NCBI GenBank assembly: GCA_019307815.1
Contig: JAFDIV010000007.1
Span: 62,001-126,000 of the forward strand
DNA: 64,000 nucleotides
Reading direction: 5' to 3'
Source of the DNA: Deltaproteobacteria bacterium
GTDB taxonomy: Bacteria > Desulfobacterota > DSM-4660 > Desulfatiglandales > Desulfatiglandaceae
Below are positions 30,685-39,581 of the stretch, in pieces; positions within the stretch are counted from its first letter, which is position 1; the number at the start of each line of letters is the position of its first letter. The translations under genes were made by a program, and so were the position numbers. The notes under the pieces are model-generated. The model worked only from the letters and a program-made list of their open reading frames with translations. It was not told the DNA's origin and searched no databases.

Positions 30685-31998
30685 TCATTTCATTAGATTA
30701 GGCAGCCAAATAGCTATGCCAGGAAACGACATAATGATCGCCATAGCTATCAGATCGCAAATAATAAATGGGAGAGCCGCCCTGTAAATATCATCCATTG
30801 TAGTGTCTGGAGGTGCGACTCCCTTCATCACAAAAAGTAACAAGCCAAACGGAGGGGTAGTAAAGGCAATTTCCAGATTGATTAACATCAAAATCCCAAA
30901 CCAGACAGAGTCAAATCCTAACGCGTTTACTATAGGCATATATATGGGCACACTGACCATCATCATGGAAATCTGTTCCATGAAGGCTCCAAGCAGAATT
31001 AGTATGATCTGCATGGCAATAAGAACCATGATAGGGGAAAGGGGGAGGCTGGTCACAAATTCTACCATCCCGCGTGTCGCCCCGCTAAAGGCAAGGAGCT
31101 GACTAAATGTTGTAGAGCCTGCAATGATCATAAACGTCATAACCGTGACCTTCAAGGTCCCTTTCATGGCCTTAACTATTGTTTGAAGGCTTAACCTCCT
31201 GTAGGTGCCCGCCAGGCCTATAGCCCCCACAGAACCCATTGCGGCAGCTTCAGTTGGCGTTGCTATCCCTAAGAAAATAAGCCCAACCACTAGAAAGACG
31301 ATAGTTGACAGCGGCACCACATACTTGAAAAGATCAACCACTTTGGATCTGAGGCTCACCTCCGAGACTTCATAGGCAGGAGCAAGAGAAGGATTGATTC
31401 TGCATCTAAGGATAATATAAGAAAAGTACAGTGCAGCCATGAGCAATCCAGGAAAAATACCTGCCAGAAGCAGTTTGCCAATGGATATATGAGCAAGAGT
31501 TCCAAGCACGATTGCCAATGCGCTGGGAGGAATAATCATAGCGATGCCACCGGTGCCAAGAATCGGTCCTAGACTCATAGTCTTGCTGTAGCCCCGACTT
31601 GACATGGCAGGTACCATTAAGGACCCGAGCATGGCTGTATTGGCCATAGTAGAACCACTTAGGTTGGAAAATATTGTCCCTCCTATCACAGTTAGAAGAC
31701 TTAATCTACCTGGAAGCCTCCCCATCCATTTATCTACAACATCCAGTGTTTTGATTGCCATCCCAGAATGAAACAGGATTTCTCCCATGAAGACAAAGAG
31801 AGGGACAGGGGCTAATGTAAATGTTGTTAGGCCATTAAAAATACTTAATGTCATCTGCCGGAGTCCTAAGGGTCCTCCGAGGAACAAAATGGCTCCAACA
31901 ATATTGATCAAAAAGAATGCAAAGGCCACGGGCAAGCCTGTTGCCAAAAGAAATATCAACGCCCCAAGGAAGATAAATAAAATTAGCCACCACTCCAT
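30685..31998 (-). CDS. dctM: TRAP transporter large permease (DctM)
   Basis: The 437-residue protein has about 12 hydrophobic helices and DctM signatures: TGLPVAFAF, VPLFVFMGEILFHSG, GTIFSNLSGSTMANTAMLGSL and LLLFVMKGVAPPDTT. It is the sodium-coupled translocating subunit. Last gene of the regulator-oxidoreductase-transporter operon, eight bases after dctQ. Confidence 0.95.
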   Translation of the reverse strand: MEWWLILFIFLGALIFLLATGLPVAFAFFLINIVGAILFLGGPLGLRQMTLSIFNGLTTFTLAPVPLFVFMGEILFHSGMAIKTLDVVDKWMGRLPGRLSLLTVIGGTIFSNLSGSTMANTAMLGSLMVPAMSSRGYSKTMSLGPILGTGGIAMIIPPSALAIVLGTLAHISIGKLLLAGIFPGLLMAALYFSYIILRCRINPSLAPAYEVSEVSLRSKVVDLFKYVVPLSTIVFLVVGLIFLGIATPTEAAAMGSVGAIGLAGTYRRLSLQTIVKAMKGTLKVTVMTFMIIAGSTTFSQLLAFSGATRGMVEFVTSLPLSPIMVLIAMQIILILLGAFMEQISMMMVSVPIYMPIVNALGFDSVWFGILMLINLEIAFTTPPFGLLLFVMKGVAPPDTTMDDIYRAALPFIICDLIAMAIIMSFPGIAIWLPNLMK

Positions 31999-32006
31999 AA
32001 GGAATC

Positions 32007-32549
32007 CTAAAGTCCGCTTTTTAGTTCTCCACTTTCCTTTTGCATAATTCTTTCAGATGAAAAGGCCTCATATAATCCACGAACCCGCCTTATAAACTGA
32101 ATAATCAGAAAAAGACTCCCAAAAGGAATAACTCCAAGAAGCAGAAATTTGGGGACCTCTAAGACTTTGATAACGGGGATGCCCCGTGTGTAAAAGCTCC
32201 ATGTAGTCTCAGCCCCAAACCATACAAGAATAGAACATACAAATATGCCAATAATTGATGTTGAAATATCAATCAACTTCTGGGATGTGATAGAAAACTT
32301 CCTTATTATGATGTCTACCCTCACATGGCCGTCCTCTTTCAAAAGCCATGGGGCTCCCAGAAATGTTACATAGAGAAGGATATACTCTGTTATTTCTGTT
32401 ACCCAAGTGAGGGGCTGCAAATCAAAGTAACGTAAAACCACTTCTAGGCAGATGGAAAACATCATAAGGAACAGAAGAAGGGCGGCTACTATGGCCATCG
32501 CATCAGTGATTCTATCAATCAGGCTCGCTAATTTTCCCTTTGAAATCAT
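32007..32549 (-). CDS. dctQ: TRAP transporter small permease (DctQ)
   Basis: The 180-residue four-helix membrane protein has the DctQ pattern ITEYILLYVTFLGAPWLLKEDGHVRVDII. It partners DctM. Lies between dctP and dctM. Confidence 0.92.
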   Translation of the reverse strand: MISKGKLASLIDRITDAMAIVAALLLFLMMFSICLEVVLRYFDLQPLTWVTEITEYILLYVTFLGAPWLLKEDGHVRVDIIIRKFSITSQKLIDISTSIIGIFVCSILVWFGAETTWSFYTRGIPVIKVLEVPKFLLLGVIPFGSLFLIIQFIRRVRGLYEAFSSERIMQKESGELKSGL

Positions 32550-32612
32550 CGCTCCCTCGATAAGATAGGGGGACAGGCAGAGGCAGGTCCCGTCCCCCTA
32601 TGTTATAAAGAG

Positions 32613-33596
32613 CTATTGACCCAAAAGTCCCTTGTATTGAGCCCCCAGTTCTGGGCTCTTTTTCAAGACCTCATCCCAGCCAGCTTTGTATGCCACCCTG
32701 AGATATTCTTTTTCATCTTCAGGACAAAAATTGATTACTTTTACCCCTTTTGAAGTAATAAATTCACGCTCCTCCTTAATCAATCTTGCATAATGATCTG
32801 CAGCCCGGTGTTCCACCTGTTTGGCTGTATCAATCATTATCTGGCGGAGTTCAGGAGAGAGCTTGTTCCAGGTATTGAGGTTTACAAGGATACCTACATC
32901 AACCTGATAAAAACCTGGGTCAATAATATATTTGGTTACCTCATGCCATCCAAAGTCTGATATTTTTACGGATGGCCAACCATATCCATCTACTACCCCC
33001 CTTTCTAAGGCAGTATAGACTTCACCAGGGGCTATTGTCACAGGAATGCCACCTAAGGCCTGAACAACCCCTTTATATATCGGGGTTACCCTTATCTTCA
33101 TACCTGTCAACCTAGGTCTGTCGATCTTTCTATTAAGATAAAGATGGAATTTGATGCCAGGAGAAAACCGTCCAAGGTAATAGACATTTAGCTTTTTTTG
33201 ATGGAGCCTATTCAGAAAATCATACGCGCCCCTTTTTCTTTCCTCCCAAGGCATCAAGGTCGAAAGTTTTATGGCATTTGCCACTGGCAGTTGGGGAACA
33301 TAGTATGCTGCAGGAAGAAGCACTAGGTCCACCATGCCATTTGTCACGGCCTCAATTTGCTCAAAAGAAGGTATTGCTTCAGGACCACCTGCATAATTGA
33401 TTAACAAATCGCCTTTTGCTCTTTTTTCAAGCTCTTTTTTGAACATAAAAAAGGCGTCGCAGAAGCTGTTGTTTTTAGGTAAGAAGGTTACAGCCTTCAG
33501 ATTAAACGGCCCTTTAGCTAAAGTTAATGCAGGAGACAATGCGATGATTCCGATAACCAACATCAACACATACGCAAAGATCAATTTTTTAGCCAT
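32613..33596 (-). CDS. dctP: TRAP transporter substrate-binding protein (DctP)
   Basis: 327 residues with an N-terminal signal peptide (hydrophobic run to about residue 27, LTLAKGPFN) and the DctP fold: TGMKIRVTPIYKGVVQALGGIPVTIAPGEVYTALERGVVDGYGWP, where the conserved Arg that binds a substrate carboxylate falls in KIRVTP. It delivers an organic acid to DctQM. Starts 51 bp after the last oxidoreductase subunit, so the natural guess is that it imports that enzyme's 2-oxoacid or its precursor. Confidence 0.93.
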   Translation of the reverse strand: MAKKLIFAYVLMLVIGIIALSPALTLAKGPFNLKAVTFLPKNNSFCDAFFMFKKELEKRAKGDLLINYAGGPEAIPSFEQIEAVTNGMVDLVLLPAAYYVPQLPVANAIKLSTLMPWEERKRGAYDFLNRLHQKKLNVYYLGRFSPGIKFHLYLNRKIDRPRLTGMKIRVTPIYKGVVQALGGIPVTIAPGEVYTALERGVVDGYGWPSVKISDFGWHEVTKYIIDPGFYQVDVGILVNLNTWNKLSPELRQIMIDTAKQVEHRAADHYARLIKEEREFITSKGVKVINFCPEDEKEYLRVAYKAGWDEVLKKSPELGAQYKGLLGQ

Positions 33597-33647
33597 ACTA
33601 CTCCTCCTTATTTCATAAAATTAGTGGCACACAGAGTTAACCTTCTC

Positions 33648-34976
33648 CTATTTTTCGTGGATGAATCTCTTTAGTATCTCTATATTCCTCTCTGTCTGGG
33701 CCTGAATGTGTGAAACCTGCTCCATATCTATGTGTCTGAACTTACCTATGAGTGACAGATATGCCTGGACGGGTAAAGGATCTTCCACAGGATGTGTAAA
33801 ATGTATTTTTCCCACCCTATTTTCATATTCCCATAAAGGAAAAATGTTGGTATGAACAGCCTTGCGGCCAATCTCAATGAGTTTGCTAGGAGGGAAGCGC
33901 CATCCCGTTGGGCAAGGAGAAAATATGTGGATATAGGCCATTCCCTTTTTTGAGGCCTCAATAGCCTTTTCAAGTTTAGCGTAGTAGTCTTCAAGAAAGG
34001 CAGTTGATGCGGTTGCAACATACTCACAGTTGTGCATGACCATCAACAAGGGCATTGGTTTAGCATCTGTCCTCTTTCCCTTTTGAGCTGCACCTACAGG
34101 GGTGGTACTGGTCCATGAGCCATAAGGAGTGGTACCGGATCTCTGAACCCCTGTATTCATATAACCTTCATTGTCTACACAGATATAGATCATTTGCTCT
34201 CTACGTTCAGCAGCACCAGAAAGGGACTGAAATCCCACATCAGCAGTTCCCCCATCTCCAGCAAAGGCAAGCATTGTTACCTCTCTACCTATTCGGTTGT
34301 AGTATCTCTTTAGGCCCGCTAACATGGCAGCGGTATTGGTTAGGAGGGGGTGGAAGACTGGCACTTTAGCCCCTGTCTTACCATTGACTCCCACTGTGCC
34401 AACCCCTGCTATGCACCCAGGAGGCAGCGCCACAACAACGTTTGGACCTATCCTTCTAAGGGTATGTCTTAAAAGCAATTCAGAGTTGCATCCCAGGCAG
34501 AATGATAATCCTGGAACCACTAGGTCCTCCAGGTCACCCCAAGTGTTAAATATATCGGCACTATTTTTTAGCTCAAGGGCGCCTGAAGGACACGCCTTGA
34601 CACAGGCAGGATCACCATCGCAAAGGTCACATTTCATAATGTGTTTTGTCAGGGGGTTATAGCTTATCCCTCCATAAGGGCAAACAAGAGTGCAAATTTG
34701 ACAGTTTATACACTTATCCTCATCCCATTTTACAATTCCCGTTTCCAGATCTTTAAAGAGAGCCCCTGCTGGGCAATTCATAACGCAATAAGGTTCTGCA
34801 CACTGCCGGCAAAGTGCAAGCCCTAAAGCCCCTGTCTCTTTGTTCTGGAAAACTTTGATTCGCGAATATCGAGCATCAGATATGCCTTTGACATAGTTAC
34901 TACATGCTTCAACACACTTTTGACATGCATCGCATTTTTGCTCATAAAATGCTATGGTCCTATAAGCCTTGCCCAT
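33648..34976 (-). CDS. padI: 2-oxoacid oxidoreductase beta subunit fused to N-terminal polyferredoxin (PadI-like)
   Basis: 442 residues in two parts. Residues 1-150 are a DmsB/HycB-type polyferredoxin with four cysteine groups (CDACQKCVEACSNY, CRQCAEPYCVMNCPAG, CINCQICTLVCPYG, CDLCDGDPACVKACP). From about 155 it is a thiamine-diphosphate PorB domain: CLGCNSELLLRHTL, GCIAGVGTVGVNG, GDGGTADVGFQSL and DNEGYMNTGVQ. The same fusion and size are found in PadI, a large subunit of phenylglyoxylate:NAD+ oxidoreductase. It holds the TPP that decarboxylates the 2-oxoacid. Symbol assigned by order, size and domain match; substrate unproven. Confidence 0.78.
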   Translation of the reverse strand: MGKAYRTIAFYEQKCDACQKCVEACSNYVKGISDARYSRIKVFQNKETGALGLALCRQCAEPYCVMNCPAGALFKDLETGIVKWDEDKCINCQICTLVCPYGGISYNPLTKHIMKCDLCDGDPACVKACPSGALELKNSADIFNTWGDLEDLVVPGLSFCLGCNSELLLRHTLRRIGPNVVVALPPGCIAGVGTVGVNGKTGAKVPVFHPLLTNTAAMLAGLKRYYNRIGREVTMLAFAGDGGTADVGFQSLSGAAERREQMIYICVDNEGYMNTGVQRSGTTPYGSWTSTTPVGAAQKGKRTDAKPMPLLMVMHNCEYVATASTAFLEDYYAKLEKAIEASKKGMAYIHIFSPCPTGWRFPPSKLIEIGRKAVHTNIFPLWEYENRVGKIHFTHPVEDPLPVQAYLSLIGKFRHIDMEQVSHIQAQTERNIEILKRFIHEK

Positions 34977-34997
34977 TTGTCCAATGTCCTTTCTCCA

Positions 34998-36257
34998 TTA
35001 ACGCCATATTTGGGTCATCAATATACGCGCTGTCTCCAGTGGATTGGCTGAAAGTCTGCTTTTTTCTTTTCCCAAACTCACTCTTCTCCGAATCAATTGA
35101 TATAAAATCCCTGGATCTAAATCCGTGTTAATACCAAAGGCACCCACCAGGTAGTCATCCTTGAACACAAGCTTCTGGTAGAAAAAACTTGACGGTAGGA
35201 AAATTTGATTTACTTCAAAATCATCCTCAGTCAATGGACCGCATAATCCAATGGCAAAGGCGCTGTTATCAAAAAACCTATAAGTATTAGCCACCATACC
35301 GCCTGGATAAGGCTTGAGTGCCGGATCTCCTGCCATATCCCCACCTGCAATCCTTCCCTGCTCCACGGCATTGGTAAGGGTAGGGTTTAGTCTTTTTGAA
35401 TTACCAAAAAACCACCTTGCTTGTGCCACATCACCTGCGGCCCAGACACCTTCTAAACTGGTCCTCATTTGGTCGCTCACTAATATGCCATCTTGTACTG
35501 CTATGGCAGAACCATTGAGGTATTCGATGCGGGGCTTGGTGCCAGTGGAGACAAAAAGAAGATCTCCACTAACGGTACCTCCTGATGAAAGATATAATTC
35601 GTATCTTCCCACTCTCTCAGTTACTCTTTCCACCTTTTCCCCAGTAAGTATCTGGATCCCTTCCTGAGAAAACAGTTTGGCTATCATGTCTGCTGCCTTA
35701 ACATCAAAATAGCCAGGCAAGACTTGTTCACGGGCCTCAATCACGGTGATCTTGAGACCAGATTTGGCCAGATTTTCGGCTACATGCATACCAATAAGTC
35801 CGGCTCCCAGCACGATCCCTTCTCGCGCTTTTTTGATTGATGCCCGCAATCTGTTTGCATCATGAAGACTACGGAGTGTATGGTATGAAACCGTTTCAAG
35901 GCCCTCAATATTAGGTCTGTTGGGCGTCCCACCTGTAGCGAGCAGGAGCTTTTCGTATTCCCAGGTTTGGCCTGTCTCCACTCTCACAATGTGTTTCTTG
36001 GGATCCACTTCAACTACCCTGGAGTTCATCTTAAAGGTGACTCCAAGCTGCTTAAATGTCTCCTCGTCTCTTAGAAAAACTCTTTCGGGCTTTGCCTTCC
36101 CTGATACAACATATGGAAGTATAGTAGGTGAGTAAGGGAACGTACTTTCTTCGGATAGCAAGGTAATTCCGCCCTCAGGATCGCTTAACCGAATAGTTTC
36201 CAGGGCTGATAAGCCCGCGTGGCTGCTCCCAACAATTAGATACTTACTTTGAGGCAT
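34998..36257 (-). CDS. padH: FAD/NAD-dependent oxidoreductase subunit (PadH-like)
   Basis: The 419-residue pyridine nucleotide-disulphide-type flavoprotein has an N-terminal FAD site YLIVGSSHAGLSALE, an NAD(P) site IVLGAGLIGMHVAENL, and a second FAD motif GVWAAGDVAQ. No redox-active CxxxxC pair is visible, so it is not a dithiol reductase. In the Pad enzyme this subunit passes electrons from ferredoxin centres to NAD+. ATG at 36257 lies two bases after the alpha-subunit stop; the frame extends to 36281. Confidence 0.8.
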   Translation of the reverse strand: MPQSKYLIVGSSHAGLSALETIRLSDPEGGITLLSEESTFPYSPTILPYVVSGKAKPERVFLRDEETFKQLGVTFKMNSRVVEVDPKKHIVRVETGQTWEYEKLLLATGGTPNRPNIEGLETVSYHTLRSLHDANRLRASIKKAREGIVLGAGLIGMHVAENLAKSGLKITVIEAREQVLPGYFDVKAADMIAKLFSQEGIQILTGEKVERVTERVGRYELYLSSGGTVSGDLLFVSTGTKPRIEYLNGSAIAVQDGILVSDQMRTSLEGVWAAGDVAQARWFFGNSKRLNPTLTNAVEQGRIAGGDMAGDPALKPYPGGMVANTYRFFDNSAFAIGLCGPLTEDDFEVNQIFLPSSFFYQKLVFKDDYLVGAFGINTDLDPGILYQLIRRRVSLGKEKSRLSANPLETARILMTQIWR

Positions 36258-36259
36258 TC

Positions 36260-37477
36260 TTAATCTCCACACAGCGTGCACTTTTCGTTGAGCCAGATAG
36301 GTTCGGGTGGTATATTTCCAGCAAGTGCCTTGGCCGTGATATTAATAACGAATTTGAAATGCTCTATAGTAATATCAGAACCAGCAAGTCCACCTATAAA
36401 ACTCACTGTGGGTACGCGGCGATTCAAGAAATACATGGAAGAGAGCACCTCCTGATACAAAGGACCTGAATTCCACCCGAAACTGACAGATCGGTCCACA
36501 ACACCTACTGCCTTGACTTTAGAGAGAGCCATGCACATTGCCTTAAGCGGAAAAGGCCTAAAGGTTTTTACCTTTATCAATCCTACCTTTTCTCCCCTAT
36601 CCCTCATCAGGTCTACTGCATCCTTACCTCCGCCACTCATGCTACCAATTGTCACTATGGCATAATCTGCACCCTCTAGGCAGTATTCTTCCACAAGGGC
36701 TGCATAAGCCCTTCCAAAAATCTCTGCCCATTTTTGGTGCACATCCTCTATCACCTTTAGGGCATTTTGCATCCCCTTGCAGAGGCCTTTCCGGTACTTA
36801 ACAAATAGGGCAGGACCTGCTCCCCCAGCCCCTCCTGTAAGGGGATCAACTCCCATAGGCCTCTCTGGGTCAAGGGCCGCATGCCAGTTGATGCTTTTCT
36901 CCCCCAAAAAGGCGTCCACATCCTTTTGCTCGGGAAGCTCCACCCTTTCCACCCCATAAGAGAGATAGTTCCCATCGTGATTTACATTTACAGGGAGCAT
37001 AACTTTGGGGTGTTCGGCTATTTTAAAGCCCATTATGATGGTATCTAATATCTCCTGAGCATTTTCGCAGTACATGTGAATCCACCCGGCTTCTTTCACT
37101 GTCATGGCATCCTGTTGCCCTCCCCATACACACTGGGGAGAAATCCCATCCCTAGTGACGATGGACATTACTATGGGTAGACGAAGGGGAGGTGTGCGGA
37201 AGTAAGGTTCAAACATAAACGCAAGCCCCTGTCCGCAGCTGGCAGTAAATGTACGGGCCCCTGCAAGGGCAGCACCTTGGAGTACAGAGAGCACGCTATG
37301 CTCCCCTTCAACATCTATGAGTTCAGCCTTAAGAATGCCATCGGCTACAAATTGAGAGATATACTCAGCTAAAGAAGACTGTGGGGTGATGGGATAAACT
37401 GCCACTATGTCAGGACGGGCCAGGGTTACCCCCCATGCTGCAGCTTCATTACCATCGCACACGATTACCCTTCCCAT
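36260..37477 (-). CDS. padG: 2-oxoacid:ferredoxin/NAD oxidoreductase alpha subunit (PadG-like)
   Basis: 405 residues of the PorA family: YPITPQSSLAEYI near the start, SCGQGLAFMFE, and the C-terminal VGVVDRSVSFG and FIGGLAGSDIT segments of the CoA-binding/transketolase C region. ATG at 37477 with GAGGAG six bases upstream; the frame runs on to 37555 inside the delta gene. It forms the catalytic pair with the TPP-binding beta subunit. Confidence 0.85.
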   Translation of the reverse strand: MGRVIVCDGNEAAAWGVTLARPDIVAVYPITPQSSLAEYISQFVADGILKAELIDVEGEHSVLSVLQGAALAGARTFTASCGQGLAFMFEPYFRTPPLRLPIVMSIVTRDGISPQCVWGGQQDAMTVKEAGWIHMYCENAQEILDTIIMGFKIAEHPKVMLPVNVNHDGNYLSYGVERVELPEQKDVDAFLGEKSINWHAALDPERPMGVDPLTGGAGGAGPALFVKYRKGLCKGMQNALKVIEDVHQKWAEIFGRAYAALVEEYCLEGADYAIVTIGSMSGGGKDAVDLMRDRGEKVGLIKVKTFRPFPLKAMCMALSKVKAVGVVDRSVSFGWNSGPLYQEVLSSMYFLNRRVPTVSFIGGLAGSDITIEHFKFVINITAKALAGNIPPEPIWLNEKCTLCGD

Positions 37478-37479
37478 TT

Positions 37480-37773
37480 TCACTCCTCTCGCTCTTCTAC
37501 CATGGTAATGGCATGGTGAGGACACTCCTCGGAACAAATGCCACATCCCTTGCATATCTCAAGGTTCGCCTCAAACCAGGTGGGCTTTTCTATAATGCAC
37601 TGAGTAGGGCAGTAAACCCAACAGGTGGCACACTTGACACATCTGTCCCTATCCACCACTGGTCTTTCAGCCCTCCAGTCCCCTGTCCTTAATTCAAGGT
37701 GATCGGTGGCTATGGGGCAGAGGTCGTCAGGTATGCCCGATGGATCAAAAGCAGGTAAGGCCTGTTGTTTCAT
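37480..37773 (-). CDS. padF: 2-oxoacid oxidoreductase delta subunit, ferredoxin (PadF-like)
   Basis: 97 residues with two 4Fe-4S motifs (CVKCATCWVYCPTQC and CKGCGICSEECPHHA). It carries electrons from the TPP site. Overlaps the gamma gene by four bases and ends two bases before the alpha start, so these genes are translationally linked. Confidence 0.87.
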   Translation of the reverse strand: MKQQALPAFDPSGIPDDLCPIATDHLELRTGDWRAERPVVDRDRCVKCATCWVYCPTQCIIEKPTWFEANLEICKGCGICSEECPHHAITMVEEREE

Positions 37774-38342
37774 AGGGGCTCCTTCCTATCCAGATCATAA
37801 ACCTTACACTCTTCATACCCCTGTTCAGCTGCTTCGAGGTTTCTCTTCAGGTCAGCATCTCTAAATGCAACGGATTCCATGGCGTTAAACAGGGAATTCA
37901 TGGACACCAAGCCAGTGGTCTTGACAAATGCGCCGAGCATGATGGAGTTGGTTATGGGTTTTTTGAATACCTTTAAGGCGATTCCAAAGGCGTCGCAAAG
38001 CCCCACCCTGGAAACCTCTGTAGGAGGGCCCATATCATCTATGGATTTTTTAGTGGCCTGAACCCAAACCCCTCCATTACGCAAGCCCTCAAATATGTTC
38101 ACAATACGCATAAGGGTGGGATCAAGACAGACAATGCAGTGGGGGTGATAAATGTTGGTGGCCTGACGAATTATTTTATCATCACTCCGCAGATAGGCGG
38201 CCACAGGCGCCCCTCGCCTTTCAAAACCAAAAGAAGGTATGGCCTTTGCAAATTTTCCCTCCTCCACAATGGCCTTGGCCAATATCTTTGAGGCTAAGAC
38301 AGTACCTTGGCCGCCTCTGCCATGGAACCTTATTTCGTACAT
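37770..38342 (-). CDS. padE: 2-oxoacid oxidoreductase gamma subunit (PadE-like)
   Basis: About 190 residues of the PorG family with FHGRGGQGTVLASKILA at the N-terminus. The frame opens at a TTG (38354), but ATG at 38342 (MYEIRFHGRGG) has GGGAG upstream and fits the family. First of five consecutive subunits whose order gamma-delta-alpha-FAD-beta equals padEFGHI. Follows the GntR gene closely. Confidence 0.83.
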   Translation of the reverse strand: MYEIRFHGRGGQGTVLASKILAKAIVEEGKFAKAIPSFGFERRGAPVAAYLRSDDKIIRQATNIYHPHCIVCLDPTLMRIVNIFEGLRNGGVWVQATKKSIDDMGPPTEVSRVGLCDAFGIALKVFKKPITNSIMLGAFVKTTGLVSMNSLFNAMESVAFRDADLKRNLEAAEQGYEECKVYDLDRKEPL

Positions 38343-38367
38343 CCTTGCTCCCAATATGTATGGGCCT

Positions 38368-39096
38368 TTACTCTTCCCATAGGTTCATATCTTCTGTTCC
38401 TATTGATTTCTCTCTAACCTCCCTTAGGTATCCCAGAATATCCTTCTTAGTTATTTCTAGGTGGGATACGATTGAAACGTCCACCTGATCCACATCTTTG
38501 GATTGGATTGCCCTAAAGATTCCCCAGTGCCCTTCACGGGCCCTTCTGGCTATGTCAGGAAGATGAATACAGGCAATCCGAAACTTCAAGGTGTGATCAC
38601 TGAGCATTTTGCAAATCATATACAATCTCTTACTTCTACACGCTCTATAGATAATATGGTGAAATTCGGTATCCAGATTGATCATCTTTTCGGTAAGCCC
38701 TTTTTGAATGACTTCATCCGTCTTCCTTAAATTCGATTCAAGCAGCTCCACTTCCTCTTGCGTAATCTTCTCCACTGCCCTCCGCGCCACTAGCTGTTCA
38801 ATTGCCATTCTGGTGGTGAAAAGATCTTCGATATCGGGTTCTGACATTTCCTCAACAACATATCCCATGCGAGGGGTAGAAGAGACCAGACCTTCCAAGG
38901 CAAGCTTGTGGAGTGCTTCTCGTACAGGGGTCCGGCTCACTCCAAGTCCCTTGGCCAAGGATGATTCAACGAGTCTAGTGCCACCAGGAATTCTTCCCGT
39001 AATAATGAGTGTTCGTAAGCGTTTATGTACCTTGTCTGCCAAGGAAGGGGAGCCAGTGTTTAAGTATTTGATAACTTCCATAACTACTACACCCAT
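38368..39096 (-). CDS. GntR/FadR-family (FCD) transcriptional regulator
   Basis: 242 residues: winged helix (about 20-85, with RLVESSLAKGLGVSRTPVREALHKLALEGLV) and an FCD effector domain (about 95-225) whose histidines (EFHHIIY, DHTLKF, REGHWGIFRA) commonly bind a metal and a carboxylic acid. First gene of the operon, so it likely senses the 2-oxoacid and represses itself and the pad-TRAP genes. Start at 39096 or an in-frame ATG at 39081; neither has a clear Shine-Dalgarno site. Confidence 0.9.
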   Translation of the reverse strand: MGVVVMEVIKYLNTGSPSLADKVHKRLRTLIITGRIPGGTRLVESSLAKGLGVSRTPVREALHKLALEGLVSSTPRMGYVVEEMSEPDIEDLFTTRMAIEQLVARRAVEKITQEEVELLESNLRKTDEVIQKGLTEKMINLDTEFHHIIYRACRSKRLYMICKMLSDHTLKFRIACIHLPDIARRAREGHWGIFRAIQSKDVDQVDVSIVSHLEITKKDILGYLREVREKSIGTEDMNLWEE

Positions 39097-39103
39097 TGTC
39101 TGA

Positions 39104-39130
39104 ATACAGCCTGGATACAGATAGTATACA
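39104..39130 (-). promoter_or_regulatory. Putative operator: three TGTAT repeats at 11 bp period
   Basis: On the minus strand TGTAT occurs at 39130, 39119 and 39108, exactly 11 bases apart, i.e. on one face of the helix. The first copy contains the palindrome GTATAC, the kind of core seen in FadR-family operators. The repeats cover the -10 element and expected start of the GntR promoter. Confidence 0.55.
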
Positions 39131-39149
39131 TAAAGATAAATTAAGTCAA
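39121..39149 (-). promoter_or_regulatory. Promoter of the GntR-pad-TRAP operon
   Basis: TTGACT (39149-39144), a 17-base AT-rich spacer, and TACTAT (39126-39121) on the minus strand. Transcription would start near 39113, within the repeat cluster described above, which fits autorepression. Confidence 0.62.
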
Positions 39150-39465
39150 GCAGAATTTTCGACAGTATTTTTGAGTCGTTTTGATCCGACTGATGTTTAA
39201 ATAGAATAGGTTTTAAATCCCTCGTGGAAGATACAGTCCTCTAAAAAGACTAAAAATAAGGAAAAGCTATCTATGACAGGTAGGATTTATGGAAAGGGAG
39301 TAGGCAAAGTAAAAAGGCACTTAATAAGGTTTTAACCTATTAGTGAATTTGAATTGCCTCCTGCTGAATTTGTAAGCCTTGGGGATTTCTCTTGATCACT
39401 TTCAGCTGTAGCCCTACATTTACTAAAAAGGCATCCTTATCATGCCTATACACCAATCAAGCCTA
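39150..39465. other. AT-rich intergenic region
   Basis: About 315 bases between the GntR promoter and the promoter of the 48-residue gene. It is AT-rich with no ORF above about 20 codons and no clear hairpin terminator. I see nothing assignable. Confidence 0.5.
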
Positions 39466-39494
39466 TTGTGACTCAAATTCCAAGATACTATAAT
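39466..39494 (+). promoter_or_regulatory. Near-consensus promoter of the small gene at 39582
   Basis: TTGTGA (39466-39471), 17-base spacer, perfect TATAAT (39489-39494). It leaves an untranslated leader of about 80 bases before the ATG at 39582. Confidence 0.65.
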
Positions 39495-39581
39495 AAGCAA
39501 AAGGTGATTCAGGAAAAATACACAAAAGAGATACATATATTATGAGTACGGCAGGAATCCAAGTCATTGATTGAGGGGAAC

